Of a stretch of DNA of 64,000 bases, positions 1 through 14,700 are shown one piece after another. Under the pieces are notes generated by a model, which was not told where the DNA came from, ran no database searches, and saw nothing but the letters and a program-made list of their open reading frames with translations. Both the position numbers and the translations under genes were made by a program. Position 1 is the first letter of the stretch. Each line of letters begins with the position of its first letter. Origin of the DNA: Catellatospora coxensis (lineage in GTDB: Bacteria; Actinomycetota; Actinomycetes; Mycobacteriales; Micromonosporaceae); the NCBI RefSeq assembly GCF_016862635.1, contig NZ_BONI01000001.1:265333-329332 (forward strand), read 5' to 3'.

Positions 1-1
1 C

Positions 2-946
2 CGGGCCCGCGCCGCACCGCCGCGCGACCCCGCCCCGGCTGAGCCGTACCCGGCCGGACCGGCCACCGCCACGCCGAGCGGGCCCGCGTACGGCGCGCCG
101 GCCGGGCGGATCGACTGGCGTCCCGCGGCTCCGGCCGGCGACGTCGACCACGCCGTCTCGGTGCTGCGCCGTGAACTGGGCGGGCCCAAGGTGCTGGCGT
201 TCGCCAACCCCAAGGGCGGGGTGCACAAGACCACCGCCACCGTGCTCGCCGCGGCGACCATCGGCAGCGTGCGCGGGCGCGGCGTGCTGGCCTGGGACGA
301 CAACGAGCTGCGCGGCACGCTCGGGCTGCGGGCCGGCAGCGCCCGGCACGCGCGCACCATCCGGCACCTGCTCGCCGACCTGCTGGAGATCGAGAACGCG
401 CCGATCGGCGAGCTGAAGGACCGGCTCGACGACTACCTGCGGCACGCCTCCGACGGGTCGTACGACGTGCTGGCCGGCGAGGAGAACCCGCGCTTCGCCC
501 AGCGGCTGGACCAGCACACCGTGCGCCGGGTGCTGGAGCTGCTGTGCCGCACCCACGACGTCGTCTGCGTGGACACCGGCAACAACGTGGAGAGCGCCAA
601 CTGGCAGACCGTGATCCGCGCCGCGGACCAGCTCGTCATCACGACGGTGCCGCGCGAGGACGCCGCGTTCACCGCCGACTGGATGATCGACCTGCTGCAC
701 GAGATCGGCCTGGGCAAGCTCGCCGAGAACGCGGTGACGCTGCTGTCCTGCGCCACCCCGGGCACCTCGCCGCTGATGGAGGACCTGCGCAAGCACTTCG
801 CCACGCGCACCCGCGCGGTGGTCGTGGTGCCGTTCGACCCGGCCCTGGAGACCGGCTCGTCGATCGAGTACGGCGCGCTCCAGCAGACCACGAAGCGGGC
901 CTGGCTGAACGCGGCATCGGCGATGATCGAACCCTTCGCCCGGTGA
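2..946 (+). CDS. ESX-associated ParA/MinD-like ATPase (5' end missing)
   Basis: The reading frame is open from the first bases of the window, so the start lies upstream. The visible N-terminal part (about 55 residues before position 161) is Pro/Ala-rich, followed by a P-loop ATPase domain. The deviant Walker A motif reads NPKGGVHKTTATV, and AWDDNELRGTLG follows where ParA/MinD proteins bind the effector. A conserved VDTGNN is the Walker B/switch region. A Pro-rich tail joined to a MinD-like ATPase is typical of EspI-like proteins coded near type VII (ESX) secretion genes, which fits the WXG100-like and CpnT-like genes downstream. The role is probably regulation or positioning of the secretion machinery, but that is inferred from family and context. 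The residue before the P-loop lysine is His rather than the usual Gly. Confidence 0.8.
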   Translation, partial: RARAAPPRDPAPAEPYPAGPATATPSGPAYGAPAGRIDWRPAAPAGDVDHAVSVLRRELGGPKVLAFANPKGGVHKTTATVLAAATIGSVRGRGVLAWDDNELRGTLGLRAGSARHARTIRHLLADLLEIENAPIGELKDRLDDYLRHASDGSYDVLAGEENPRFAQRLDQHTVRRVLELLCRTHDVVCVDTGNNVESANWQTVIRAADQLVITTVPREDAAFTADWMIDLLHEIGLGKLAENAVTLLSCATPGTSPLMEDLRKHFATRTRAVVVVPFDPALETGSSIEYGALQQTTKRAWLNAASAMIEPFAR

Positions 947-994
947 CGCCGGGCACCCCGGGAGCGGCGGGTGGAACGCGTCGGAGCGCAGGAC

Positions 995-1000
995 TAGGCT
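995..1000 (+). promoter_or_regulatory. Candidate -10 element for dnaE
   Basis: TAGGCT fits the actinobacterial TANNNT -10 consensus and lies 36 bases before the dnaE GTG. A G-rich stretch at 1022-1030 lies between them and can act as ribosome binding site. No clear -35 is visible. Prediction from motif only. Confidence 0.3.
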
Positions 1001-1036
1001 GAGCGGTACCGTCTACAAGCTGGGGGTGGGTACGCC

Positions 1037-4573
<3,537 letters not shown>

Positions 4574-4631
4574 CCTAGGCGGACCCTGCGCGCGCCCGGG
4601 TGCGCTGCCCAGGGCGCGGCGCGCTTCGGCC

Positions 4632-4696
4632 ATGATCGCTGTTCTCGGTCAGGAAGTCAGGTCCGACCCGAGCTTCTGACCGGAGACAGCGATCAT
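4632..4696. terminator. Long inverted repeat after dnaE (hairpin family A, copy 1)
   Basis: A near-perfect hairpin has outer arms reading ATGATCGCTGT on the left and ACAGCGATCAT on the right. Complementarity continues inward through CGGTCAG with a few mismatches. It fills the gap between dnaE and the convergent WXG100-like gene, so it may end transcription from both sides. There is no U-tract. A clearly related copy in the opposite orientation lies at 41613-41681, so this is a repeated intergenic element and not a one-off terminator. Confidence 0.6.
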
Positions 4697-4726
4697 CGCG
4701 CCAGAGCCTGCGGGCCGGCCGTGCGG

Positions 4727-5110
4727 TCAGACCGGGATGTCGGGGTGGTGGTTGCCGGCCTTCTCGGTGCGCTTGGACGCGGCGACATCGGTGTCGGTGG
4801 TGACGGTGGCGGCCTGGGTGATGTTGCCGCCCATCGACTCCAGGGCCGTGCCGACCTGCCGCCACAGGTTCAGGATGTTCGGCGCGATCTCCGAGTAGCC
4901 CTTGTCCAGGGCCTTGCCGACGTCGTCCATGCCCCACGGCCTGGCCTGCCCGGCCGACTCGATGCTCGCCCCGGTGCCGTTGCGCAGCGCCGTCACGTCC
5001 TTGCCGGCCGCCGTCATCCGGCTGCCCGCGTCGCGGGCCAGGTCGAGGTCGAGATGCGTGCCGTCGCCGCTGGGCCAGGCCATCGGGCGGATCGGGATCT
5101 CATCGCTCAT
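4727..5110 (-). CDS. WXG100/ESX-like small secreted-type protein
   Basis: A 127-residue, mostly helical protein with no signal peptide. It has the size and composition of ESX (type VII) substrates or partners, with a long amphipathic helical stretch (LARDAGSRMTAAGKDVTALR) and NILNLWRQVGTALESMGG near residue 85. A strict WXG turn is not evident, so membership of the WXG100 superfamily is inferred from size, helicity and position. The start ATG overlaps the last 11 bases of the YbaB-like gene upstream, which suggests translational coupling. The pair is divergent from the giant toxin gene. It may be a carrier or partner for toxin export. Confidence 0.6.
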   Translation of the reverse strand: MSDEIPIRPMAWPSGDGTHLDLDLARDAGSRMTAAGKDVTALRNGTGASIESAGQARPWGMDDVGKALDKGYSEIAPNILNLWRQVGTALESMGGNITQAATVTTDTDVAASKRTEKAGNHHPDIPV

Positions 5111-5531
5111 CGCGCGGCTCCGGACGGTAGTCCATGATGTCGTCGTGCCGCTTGAGCAGGTCGTTCATGTCGTTGGTGCGCAGGAACGTCACCGCCCCGG
5201 AGTCCGCCGGCATCACCTCGGCCATCAGGCTCGACACCCCCGCGCCCGCGGCGTCGGCCGCCTTCGCGACCGTCTTGGTGATCTCCTCGGCGAGCCCCGC
5301 GGCACTGTAGGACCGCAGCGCGGCGGGCTCCAGCTCCAGCTTCACCAGCCGGCCGCGGGCGTCGACCGACACCTTGATCAGGCCGTCGCGCGACTTCTCG
5401 GTCGCCCGGTAGGCCTTGAGCTTGGTCTGCAGGTCACCCATGCCGTTGCGCAGCCGGGTGTACTGGTCGTGCACCTGCGCGAAGCGTTCCCGCAGCGCCC
5501 AGTTGGCGTCGCGATCGGAGCGTTGTGCCAC
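5100..5531 (-). CDS. YbaB/EbfC-like nucleoid-associated family protein
   Basis: 143 residues from GTG 5531, chosen because an AGGGGAGGAG ribosome binding site sits just upstream and the longer frame adds an Arg-rich, unconserved head. The pattern of an N-terminal helix, KVSVDARGRLVKLELEP in a central beta region, and a C-terminal helix with LAEEITKTVAKAADAA matches YbaB/EbfC proteins. Actinobacterial polymorphic-toxin loci often carry a YbaB-like gene next to a WXG100-like gene and a CpnT-like toxin, as here. In this setting it is more likely an accessory or chaperone protein than a general DNA-binding protein, which is an inference from context. Confidence 0.7.
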   Translation of the reverse strand: MAQRSDRDANWALRERFAQVHDQYTRLRNGMGDLQTKLKAYRATEKSRDGLIKVSVDARGRLVKLELEPAALRSYSAAGLAEEITKTVAKAADAAGAGVSSLMAEVMPADSGAVTFLRTNDMNDLLKRHDDIMDYRPEPRDER

Positions 5532-5602
5532 GGCGGCTCCTCCCCTGGTACGGCCGGTGACGCCGACTCTAGCCCGGATCTGCACCCCTCGCCGCAACCG
5601 GG

Positions 5603-5633
5603 TTGGCGCGCTCTTGTCCGGATCGAGTAACTT
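5603..5633 (+). promoter_or_regulatory. Candidate promoter of the toxin gene
   Basis: TTGGCG at 5603-5608 and TAACTT at 5628-5633 are spaced by 19 bases in the divergent gap between the YbaB-like gene (minus) and the toxin gene (plus). The -10 fits TANNNT. This is a motif-level prediction only. Confidence 0.3.
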
Positions 5634-5721
5634 ACCCAGAGCGCCTGCGCGCCACCGGATGTCCCGTGCTCCGAGCACGGACCGGACCGTGCGGGAGAGC
5701 CGAACTCTGGGGAGGGTGCGG

Positions 5722-8700
5722 ATGTCGTGGTTGCCGTCGCCGATTCCGCATCCGCTGTCCTACTTCGACGCACCGGGGTGGATGAAGGAATGCCTCGACT
5801 GGGTCATCGGCATGGACTGGCCCGAAGGCGACGAGCAGGCCACCTGGGACCTAGCCGACGACTGGTACGCGGTAGCCGGTGACCTCGCCGACCCGCTGAC
5901 CGAGTCCGAGCGGGCGGCCCTGGACGCGGTCGCCGCGTTCGGCGGGGCCGAGGGCAAGGTCGCCGCCGCGATCAAGGAGGCCTGGGGCCAGATCGGCAGC
6001 GGCGACGAGAAGTCGGCCCTGCAGGCGGCCGCCTACGTCGCGGGCGCGCTCGGCGAGATGCTCGAAGGCGGCGGCTGCGACATCCAGGGCGCCAAGCTGG
6101 AGTACTACATCGAGCTCGGCCTGCTGCTGATCGAGCTGATCGCGCTGGCCGTCGCCGCGTTCTTCACCTTCGGCGCGTCCACCGCCGCCGCCGGCCCGGC
6201 CTGCATGGCGACCCGCTTCGCCATCAAGGAGATCCTCAAGCGGCTGCTCAAGTCGCTGATCGAGCGCGGCATCAAGCGCGCCCTCAAGGACAAGCTCAAG
6301 GACCTCGGCAAGGACTTCGGCAAGAAGCTCGGCAAGTGGGCGATCAAGGCCGGCAAAGAGGGCCTGGACGAGATGAAGGAGGAGCTGCTCACCCAGGGCG
6401 CCATCCAGACGTACCAGACCGCGACCGGCCGCCGCGACGGCCTCGACCTGGGCGATCTCGCCATGGCCGGCTGGGCGGGCTTCGCCGGCGGCGCGGCCAG
6501 CACCCTCGCCGGCGGCCACAACGGCGGCTTCGTCAGCAAGGTCTCCCACGGCGTACGCGGCGAGGTGCTCGGCGACATCGGCGGCTCGCTCGCCACCGGG
6601 CAGCTGCCGGACGCGGGCAACCTGGGCATGGCGGCGACCTCGGGCGCGCGCTCCAGCGTCACCAGCCACCTGACCGGCGAGCTCAACAACATGACGACCA
6701 ACATCGTCAGCAACCTCGCCGGGACGAGCTTCGACGGCGACCCGAGCACGAACATCACCACCGCCGCGGCGGCCACCGCGGCCGCGGGCGGCGGCGGTTC
6801 GGGCGGCGGCGGTGGCCCCCAGGGCGGGACCGCGGGCTCCGGCGGTGGTTCCGGTGGTGGTTCTGGCGGCTCGCACGGGGGCGGCTCGGGTAGCGGCTCC
6901 GGCGGCCTCGCCGGCGTGGCCCCGCCGGAGGCGACCGCAGCCCCGGCCGCACCCGCCGCACCGCCGCCGGTCGCGAACGTTCCCGCCCAGGCCAACACCG
7001 TGATAGCCCCGGCGGTCGCCACCGCTCCGCAGGCCATGGCCGCGCCCTCCACCGCGGCCCCCGCCGCGCCCGCGGTGGCGAGCCCGGCGTCGGGCCTGGC
7101 CGGCACCTCGGCCGCCCCTTCCGTCTCGGCGTCGACCTCCGCATCGGGGTCGGTCTCCACCGGGTCCGGTGGACTGTCGGGCACGGGCTCCGCCGGCGGC
7201 ACCGCGACGGCGGGCACGAGCCCGTCGGGCGGCGGCACGGGGTCAGGCGGCCCGTCCGGGTCCACGGCCACCTCGGGCTCGGGCACCGCCTCGGGCTCGG
7301 GCACCACCTCAGGCTCGGGAACTTCCGGCACGGGAACCTCGGGTTCCGGCACCGGCTCCGGGTCGAACACCTCCGGTTCGACCGGTACGAACCCGGCCTC
7401 CGGTGCGCGGCCCGCGGCAGGCGTGACGGCGACCGGCCCGACGCAGGCCGGGCTGGCCGCGCAGACCGGCACACCGTCGCAGACCGGCCCGTCCGTGCAG
7501 GCCAATGCCTCGACGACCACACCGTCGGCGCAGGCCAACACGTCCGTCACGACATCCGCGACGCAGGCGAGCGCCTCCACGGCCGCGCCGTCGGCGCAGA
7601 CGAACACGACTGCGCAGACACCTTCGTCCCAGACCGGGCCGTCCGCGCAGACGAACACCACGACGCAGACGCCGTCCACGCAGACAGGACCCACGGCGCA
7701 GGCGAGCACCAGCACGCAGACCGGTCCCGCGAGCCAGACGACCGCCACCAACCCGCAGGGCACGACGCCGTCGACCACGGGCCCGCAGAACCCCGCCACA
7801 CAGAACCCCGCAACGGCGCAGCACCCCGCGACGGCGCAGAACCCGCCACACCAGCAAGGTCAGACCACGTCGCCCAGCTCTTCGACGAGCCCGCAGACGG
7901 CCCCCGCCCAGCAGCCGCCAGGCGACCCGGCCCGCCCGCAGCCCGCCCCGGCCCAGCAGCCCGACCCGGCGACGCCCGCGGTCGCCGTCGTGCCGGGCGC
8001 GGACAACCGCGGTCCCGGCCCGGACAGCGACACCAGGCCCCCGGCCGCCGACGGGCGGCGGGACGGCGAGCGCAGCCGGGCCGAGGCGCGGCGCTGGAGC
8101 GACGCGTACCACGGCGGGCTGCGCGCGCAGCGGCGCGAGATCCTGGCCTCGATGGGCCGCCCCGGGGCGCTCGCCGCGGCGGCCTGGGACGCGCTGAACC
8201 GCCACGACGGAGCGGACTTCACCCGCGGCGGCGTCACCACCGACGACGTGTCGGCGCTGACCGGCACCGACCAGCCGCCGTCGGTCGACGCGACCCGCCG
8301 CTACGATCAGCGCGGCGGCTACCGGCCGGTGCTCACCCAGCACCAGCTCGACCTGGAGAACGCCGTCCCGCGTGACGAGGACGGCCGCCCGCTGCAGTTC
8401 CCGCCGCTGCGCTCGGGCTGGCTGCGCTACGCCAACGACGGCGGCCCGCAGGCCGACCCGACCCGCGCGGTGAACTGCGTCGACGTGCTGCTCTCGGTCG
8501 CCGACACGTGGCTGCACGGGCGGCCGCGCTGCGCCGCCGCGCGTACCCTCGACGGTTTTGCCAGCGGCAACCCGGACCAGCCGGCCGGCCCGGAGCCGCG
8601 CGGGCCGCACCGCATCGAGGACTTCTTCGGCGGGCGCCTGCAGCAACTGTGCCCGGACACCCGCGGCCTGGACCGCCAGGCCGCCCGGCAGACCGTCGAC

Positions 8701-11700
8701 GCGTCGTACGCCCGCCTGGCCGACCAGCTGCGCCAGGCCGGACCGGGCGCGATGGCCGTGATCATCCACCACTCGTCCGACGGCACCGCGCACACCTGGC
8801 CGGTCTTCAACGACGGCGGCGTCATCATGTACGCCGACCCGCAGCAGCCGCCCGGCACGCCGACCACCACCCCGCCCTACACCAGCGGCATCATCCAGAT
8901 GGACGCCATGGTGATCGGGCCGGACGGCGAGCAGTCCGTGATCGACGGCGCGCCGACCGGGGCCTGGTCGCAGTACCAGGGTCAGCCCGATCCGGCGGCT
9001 GCCCCGGCCGGGGTGCACGCGACCCAGCTCGACGCGGACATGCAGCGCCCGCTCACCGACGCCGAACTCGCCGAACACGGCATCCGCGTCGGCGAGGCGA
9101 CCCTCGACGATCTCGGCTACCCGGACCCGTCCGTGCTCAGCGACGCCGACCGGGTCCGCCTGGAGGCGATGCTGCCGCAGACTGCGGTCGTCTCCACGCA
9201 GGACGTGCGCTTCACCCAGCGTTCGGTGAGCCCGAACAGCGGTGACCTGACCATGGACCAGTTCACCGCGCGGATGGCGGAGACCGGCTGGCAGGGCGGC
9301 CCGGCACATGTCATCGCCTGGGGCGACGGCTCGATGTCCAGCATGGACAACCGCCGGATGCGGGCGGCCAACCTGGCCGGACTCGACACCGTGCCGGTCT
9401 GCGTGCACCGCCCGGACGAGCCGCTGACCAGTCTGCCCGATGGTGAGGACCCGGACCGCACGAAGTACCGGCGGCCGCTGCAGACCGATATCCGGATGGT
9501 CGACGGTCGGCTGGTCGTCGGCGGCGACCGGGGCGAGGTCGTGCACCCCCGGGGCACGGTGCCGGCGACGTTCGGCGAGGCTGCGCTGTTCCGTGCGGCG
9601 GAGCAGCGCAGCCTGCTGCCCGGCCGGCTGTACGGCGCGGACACGGTTCCGGTGACCATCGGCAAGCCGCCGGAGCCGGACGTGGTCGTCGATGACCTGG
9701 AGCTGGACGAGCGCGAGATGCTCACCGGCCTGCACGAGGCGGCGGTGGCGAACGCCGACGGGATCCGCGACGACATCGCCCAGCTCGTCTCGGCCTACAA
9801 CCTCAGCCCGGACACGGACGGCATCCTACAGATGCCCGGCATCGACCACCGGGTCAAAGAGCTCGCCTCACTGGTCCGCAAGTACCTGGTCGAGGGCCGG
9901 TTCTTCGGTGTTGAAGGATTCCCTGAACGGGCCAACGACGCGGTGCGTTTCATGGTCCGCCTACCGGAAGGTGAGGGCTACCGGCCAGCCTTCGACGCGG
10001 TGCGCAGTGGCCTGGAGGCGCAGGGCTACCAGCTCACCGACATCAAGAACTTTTTCGCGTCCGGCAACCGCTTCCTGGGCCTCAACGTCACCTTCACCAG
10101 CCCGACCGGGCAGCTCTTCGAGGTGCAGTTCCCGACTGAGAACTCCGAACGTGCCTGGATTCTCACCCACGACGCGTACGAGGTGCTGCGTCGGGAGGGC
10201 AGCCTGGACGAGAACGGTGAACGGCAGAACGCCGAGTTGCCGGCGCGGCGTGTGCATGCGTTGTTGTCCATGCTCGCGCTCAACGAGGAGCTGGGCGTCA
10301 ACGATGTGCCTCCGGGCATCGACACGATCGTGGGACCGCCGCCGGAGTCGGCCCCGGTCGGCGCCAAGTCCACCAATCTGGCGGTCTGGATCACGAAGAA
10401 CGCAAAGATTTGGCAGCAGTACCGGGCATGGTTGGATGATCAGCAGGAGTCCTTCGCGGGCTTCGGCGACATCCTCGCCGAGTTCGGCATCGACCCGGAC
10501 GACGTGCCGATCACACCGGAAGTCGCGGAGAAACTGGAGCGGATCGATGGTGAGCTACTACGCGCTTTACGCGGTGGACAAGTCGAAACCTCCGGCGAGG
10601 GGGATCATCGTGACTCACGGCGGGGTGGACGCGATGCTGTGGGACCACCGGCAGAAGGCGTGGGTGTACGACCCGACGACGGTGGCGTACGTGATGGATC
10701 ACCACGACTACGTGGACCGCTCGGAGGAGATCAGCAGGGAACAGGCCGAGGAGCTGACCCTGCAGATCACCAAGGGGAAGGAAGCGCTCCCCGACGAGGA
10801 GACGATTCTCTGGATCTTCCAGTGGAAGGGAGCCCCGCCGCAGGACGACGACTGACCGACCAGGCCTCACCCGAGGTCCCCTCGGACCCGGCTCCTTCCG
10901 ATGTGTTCGTCACCCCAGAAGCCGCAAATGGACCGGAGCAGGTCGATGGTGAGCTACTACGCGTTTTACGCGACGGACAAGTCGAAACCCCCGGCGAGCG
11001 GGATCTTCGTGACCCAGGGCGGGGAGAACGCGATGCTGTGGAGCCGTCGCAAGAACGCCTGGATCTACGATCCGGGGAAGGTGGCGTACCTGCTGGATCA
11101 CCACGAGTACGTGGACCGCTCGGAGGAGATCAGCAGGGAGCAGGCCGAGGAGCTGACCCTGCAGATCACGGAGGGGAAGGAGGCGCTCCCCGACGAGGAG
11201 ACGATTCTCTGGATCTTCCAGTGGAAGGGAGCCCCGCCGCAGGACGACGACTGACCCCGTCCTCCGACACAGCGGCGTCGCCTGAACTGGCCACGGACGC
11301 GCAGGCCGACTCGGCCTCGCCCGACGCGGCGCAGCGGCCGGCCGACCCCGGCTCGTCCACGGTGCCCGCTCAGCGCGACGGTGACACCGACCCGGGCACC
11401 GCCACGCCACCGGCACAGCCTCCGGCGGGACCGCCGCCGGACCCGATGGGCCGCTTCTTCGCGCCGCCGCCGTCGGACGGCCCGGACGGCGAAGAGCACG
11501 CGATGCTCGACGACGTCTACGAGCGCGCGCTGGAGGCGTCCGAGCGCATCCTCGGCGACCTGCAGCGGTTCACCGCAGCGGCGGAGACGGCACTCGGGCT
11601 GCCCGAGGGTTCGCTGCCGCTGCGCGACACCGACCACAAGGCCAAGAGCCGGGAGTCGCTGGAGCGCAAGTACCTCGCCGAAGAGCGGCAGGGTGGGCCG

Positions 11701-14700
11701 GACCAGTACGCGGCCAGCGTCAACGACTCGGTGCGCTTCTCCATCCAGTTGCCGGACGGCCCCGGCTACCTTCCCGCGCTCGACGCGGTGCTCGCGCAGC
11801 TGGCGGCGGCCGACTACGAGCTGGAAGGAAAGGTCAACAACTTCTGGAACGCCGGCAACCGCTTCTACGGTATGAACACCACGTTCCGGGCGCCCGACGG
11901 CACCCTGTTCGAGGTGCAGTTCCCGACGGAGCGGTCGTATCAGGTGTGGCACGCCACGCACGTCGAGTACGAGACGATGCGCAACGTCAAGGCCACGCCT
12001 GAGCAGCGGGTCCGTGCGCTGCTGCGCATGCTGGAGGTGAACCGTGCCGCCGGTATGATCGACGAGATCCCGCCGGGCGTCGCGGACCGCAGGCCCAAGG
12101 ACGCGAGCCTGGCCAAGTGGATCGCGGACAACTCCGAAGTCTGGGCCGCCTTCGAACGGCAGCTGGCTGCCGAGGGCCGCACCCCCGGTGACGTGATCGC
12201 CGAATACGACCTGACCCCTGACGACTTCCCGATCACTCCCGAGGTCGCCGCCCGGCTGGAGGCCCAGAATGTTGCACTACAAAGCCATCTACCGGAAGGA
12301 CATCGAGGACTTCCCGGACCAGGAGGCAGTGGGCCTGATCATCGCGGGCGAGGGGTACCTGGAGTATCTGATCTGGGATCACCGGGCCCAGAGCTGGCGG
12401 TACGACCCGGAGACGGCGGGGTTCATCCTGGGCCGGGACACGTACGACTACCGGCGCAGGCCGATCGACCGGCCGGAGGCGGAACAGATCGCGATGGCGA
12501 TCACGAACGGGACCGACCCGCTGCCGAGCGAGGAGGAGATCCTCGAGGTGTTCCGGGAGTCCCACCGTCGCCGCGCAGCGGGGACGCTGGACTAGCCGAC
12601 CCCGCCGGACCGCCTGACCCGGCCGGTCCGCCGCCGGAGCCGATGGGCGCGGTCTTCGAGCCGGAGCCCACGACTCAGGACCTGACGGCCGAAGAGTTCG
12701 CCATGCTCGACGAGGTCTACGAGACCTCCCGGCAGCGTTCGGCCGAGATCATGGCCGACATCCAGACCGCGATGGCGGCCGTCAACGGCTCGCCCGAGCA
12801 CTCGGGCGACGACCTGCACCTGCTCGCCGACACCGACGAGACCCGGTTCAAGAGCCGGGAGTCGCTGCAGCGCAAGTACCTGCTGGAAGGGCAGGCGCAC
12901 GGGCACGAGCACTTCGCCGCGACGATCAACGACGCGGTGCGCTTCTCGGTCGTCATGCCCGACGGCGACGCGTACCGCCCGGCGTTCGACGCGCTGGTCC
13001 GGCAGATGGCGGACCGGGGCTACGAGCTGGACGGGCCGCCGAAGGACTTCTGGCGGCCGGGCAACCGGTTCTTCGGCACGAACGCGACGTTCCGGGCCGA
13101 GGACGGCACCTACTTCGAGGTGCAGTTCCCGACGCAGCTGTCGTTCGAGTTGTGGCAGCAGACGCACCACGACTACGAGGTGCTGCGCGACGACAGCCTG
13201 CCGGCCGAGCAGCGGCTGCGCGCCCTGCTGTCGATGATCGAGGCCAACCGGCGCGCCGGTATCATGGACGCGATCCCGGCGGGCATGGGTGGTGACGGGG
13301 CCAAGGACAACGGCCTGGCCAAGTTCCTCTCCGAGCAGCCGGAGGTGCTGGACGAGCTGCGTGCCCAGCTGGCGCAGGAGGGCCGGACCCCCGCCGACCT
13401 GATCGCCGAGTTCGACCTCGCCCCGGACGACTTCGCGGTCACCCCCAAGGTGGCCCCCAACCTGAGGGAAGAGGATGCTGCACTACTTCGCGCTCTACGT
13501 GAGGGACATCGAGTACCACCCGGACCAGGAACCGACGGGTCTGATCGTCAAGGGCCCGGGGACCCGGGAGGCGCTGATGTACGACCACCGAGCGGGGGGC
13601 TGGCGGTATCGCCCGGACGCGGTCTCGGAGATCATGAACAGTCTGAGCTGGGACGACCGGCGTCGCCCGGTGGACCGGACGGCGGCCGAGCGGATCGCGC
13701 TGGCGATCTCGCAGGGGACCGGCCCGCTGCCGAGCGAGACGCAGATCGAGGAGATCTTCGCGGAGTCGCACCGTCGCCGCGCCCAGGAGACGCAGCCCTA
13801 GCCGGCGACCCCGATCCGGCGACCCCGGACGCCACCGACACTCCGCCGATGCCGGGCAGCACGCCGCCCGGCCCGGTCGGCATGGACCCGGCCGACCCGA
13901 ACCACCCGCAGTGGCCCTACCGGGCCGGTCTGCAGACCCGGCGCATGTCGCTGGAGCTGCAGCGGCGGCAGCAGGAGGCGGACGCGCTCGCGGCCGAAGC
14001 GGCCAAGCACCTCGCCGAGATGCACAAGTACCGGTCGTGGGCGACGTTCTACTCCGAGCAGCAGCCCGACGCCGAGCAGGCGAAACTGTGCCAGGAGTGG
14101 GCCGACCGGCACCAGCAGTGGGCCAACGAGTGGGGCAAGGCCTCCAAGGCGGCCTACAACGGCACGTATACGGCCAACCAGACGACGACCGTCGGCACCG
14201 ACGCGGAGTGGGTCGCGGTCAACACCGACGACGGCGACCTGCTGGTCGACGTGCCCGCCGCCGACGGCCGGCCCTACCTGTACCGGGGCGGCCTGCGCCC
14301 GCCGTTGCAGCAGCACCAGGACGACCTGATCGCCGCGCTGCCGCGTACCCCCGGCGGTTTCCTGCAGATGAACCCGGACCCGCGGGTGGGCACCTGGTTC
14401 GGCCTGGCCAACGACGGCGGGCCGGAGCTGGACCCGTCCCGCGGCATCAACTGCGTCGACTGCATGATCTCCGCGTGGCGGACCTGGCGGGGCCGCCCGC
14501 AGGTCTCCGCGCCGCGGACCTTCGACGGGTACGCCGGAACCGATGTCAACGCGGTCACGGGCGGCGAGGTGGGCGGCATGGCGCGCGTCGCCGCGGCCGT
14601 CGGCGGCGCCTGGCAGACCGTGTTCCCGAACATGTCGCAGAGCCCGGCCACCCAGGCCCAGCAGTGGTCCGACTGGGGCTTCGCGGCGATCACGCACGAG

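Noticed and set aside
6105..7799. 564-codon minus-strand frame rich in Pro, Glu, Val and Ala over the toxin stalk
   Set aside because: Mirror image of the Gly/Ser/Thr/Gln low-complexity stalk; no ribosome binding site and no recognisable domain.
10535..10560. Programmed -1 frameshift to end toxin module 1 at the TGA inside ATGGTGA
   Set aside because: The quick stop in that frame exists only in the first two cassettes; cassettes 3 and 4 have no matching stop or slippery heptamer, so the idea does not explain the pattern.
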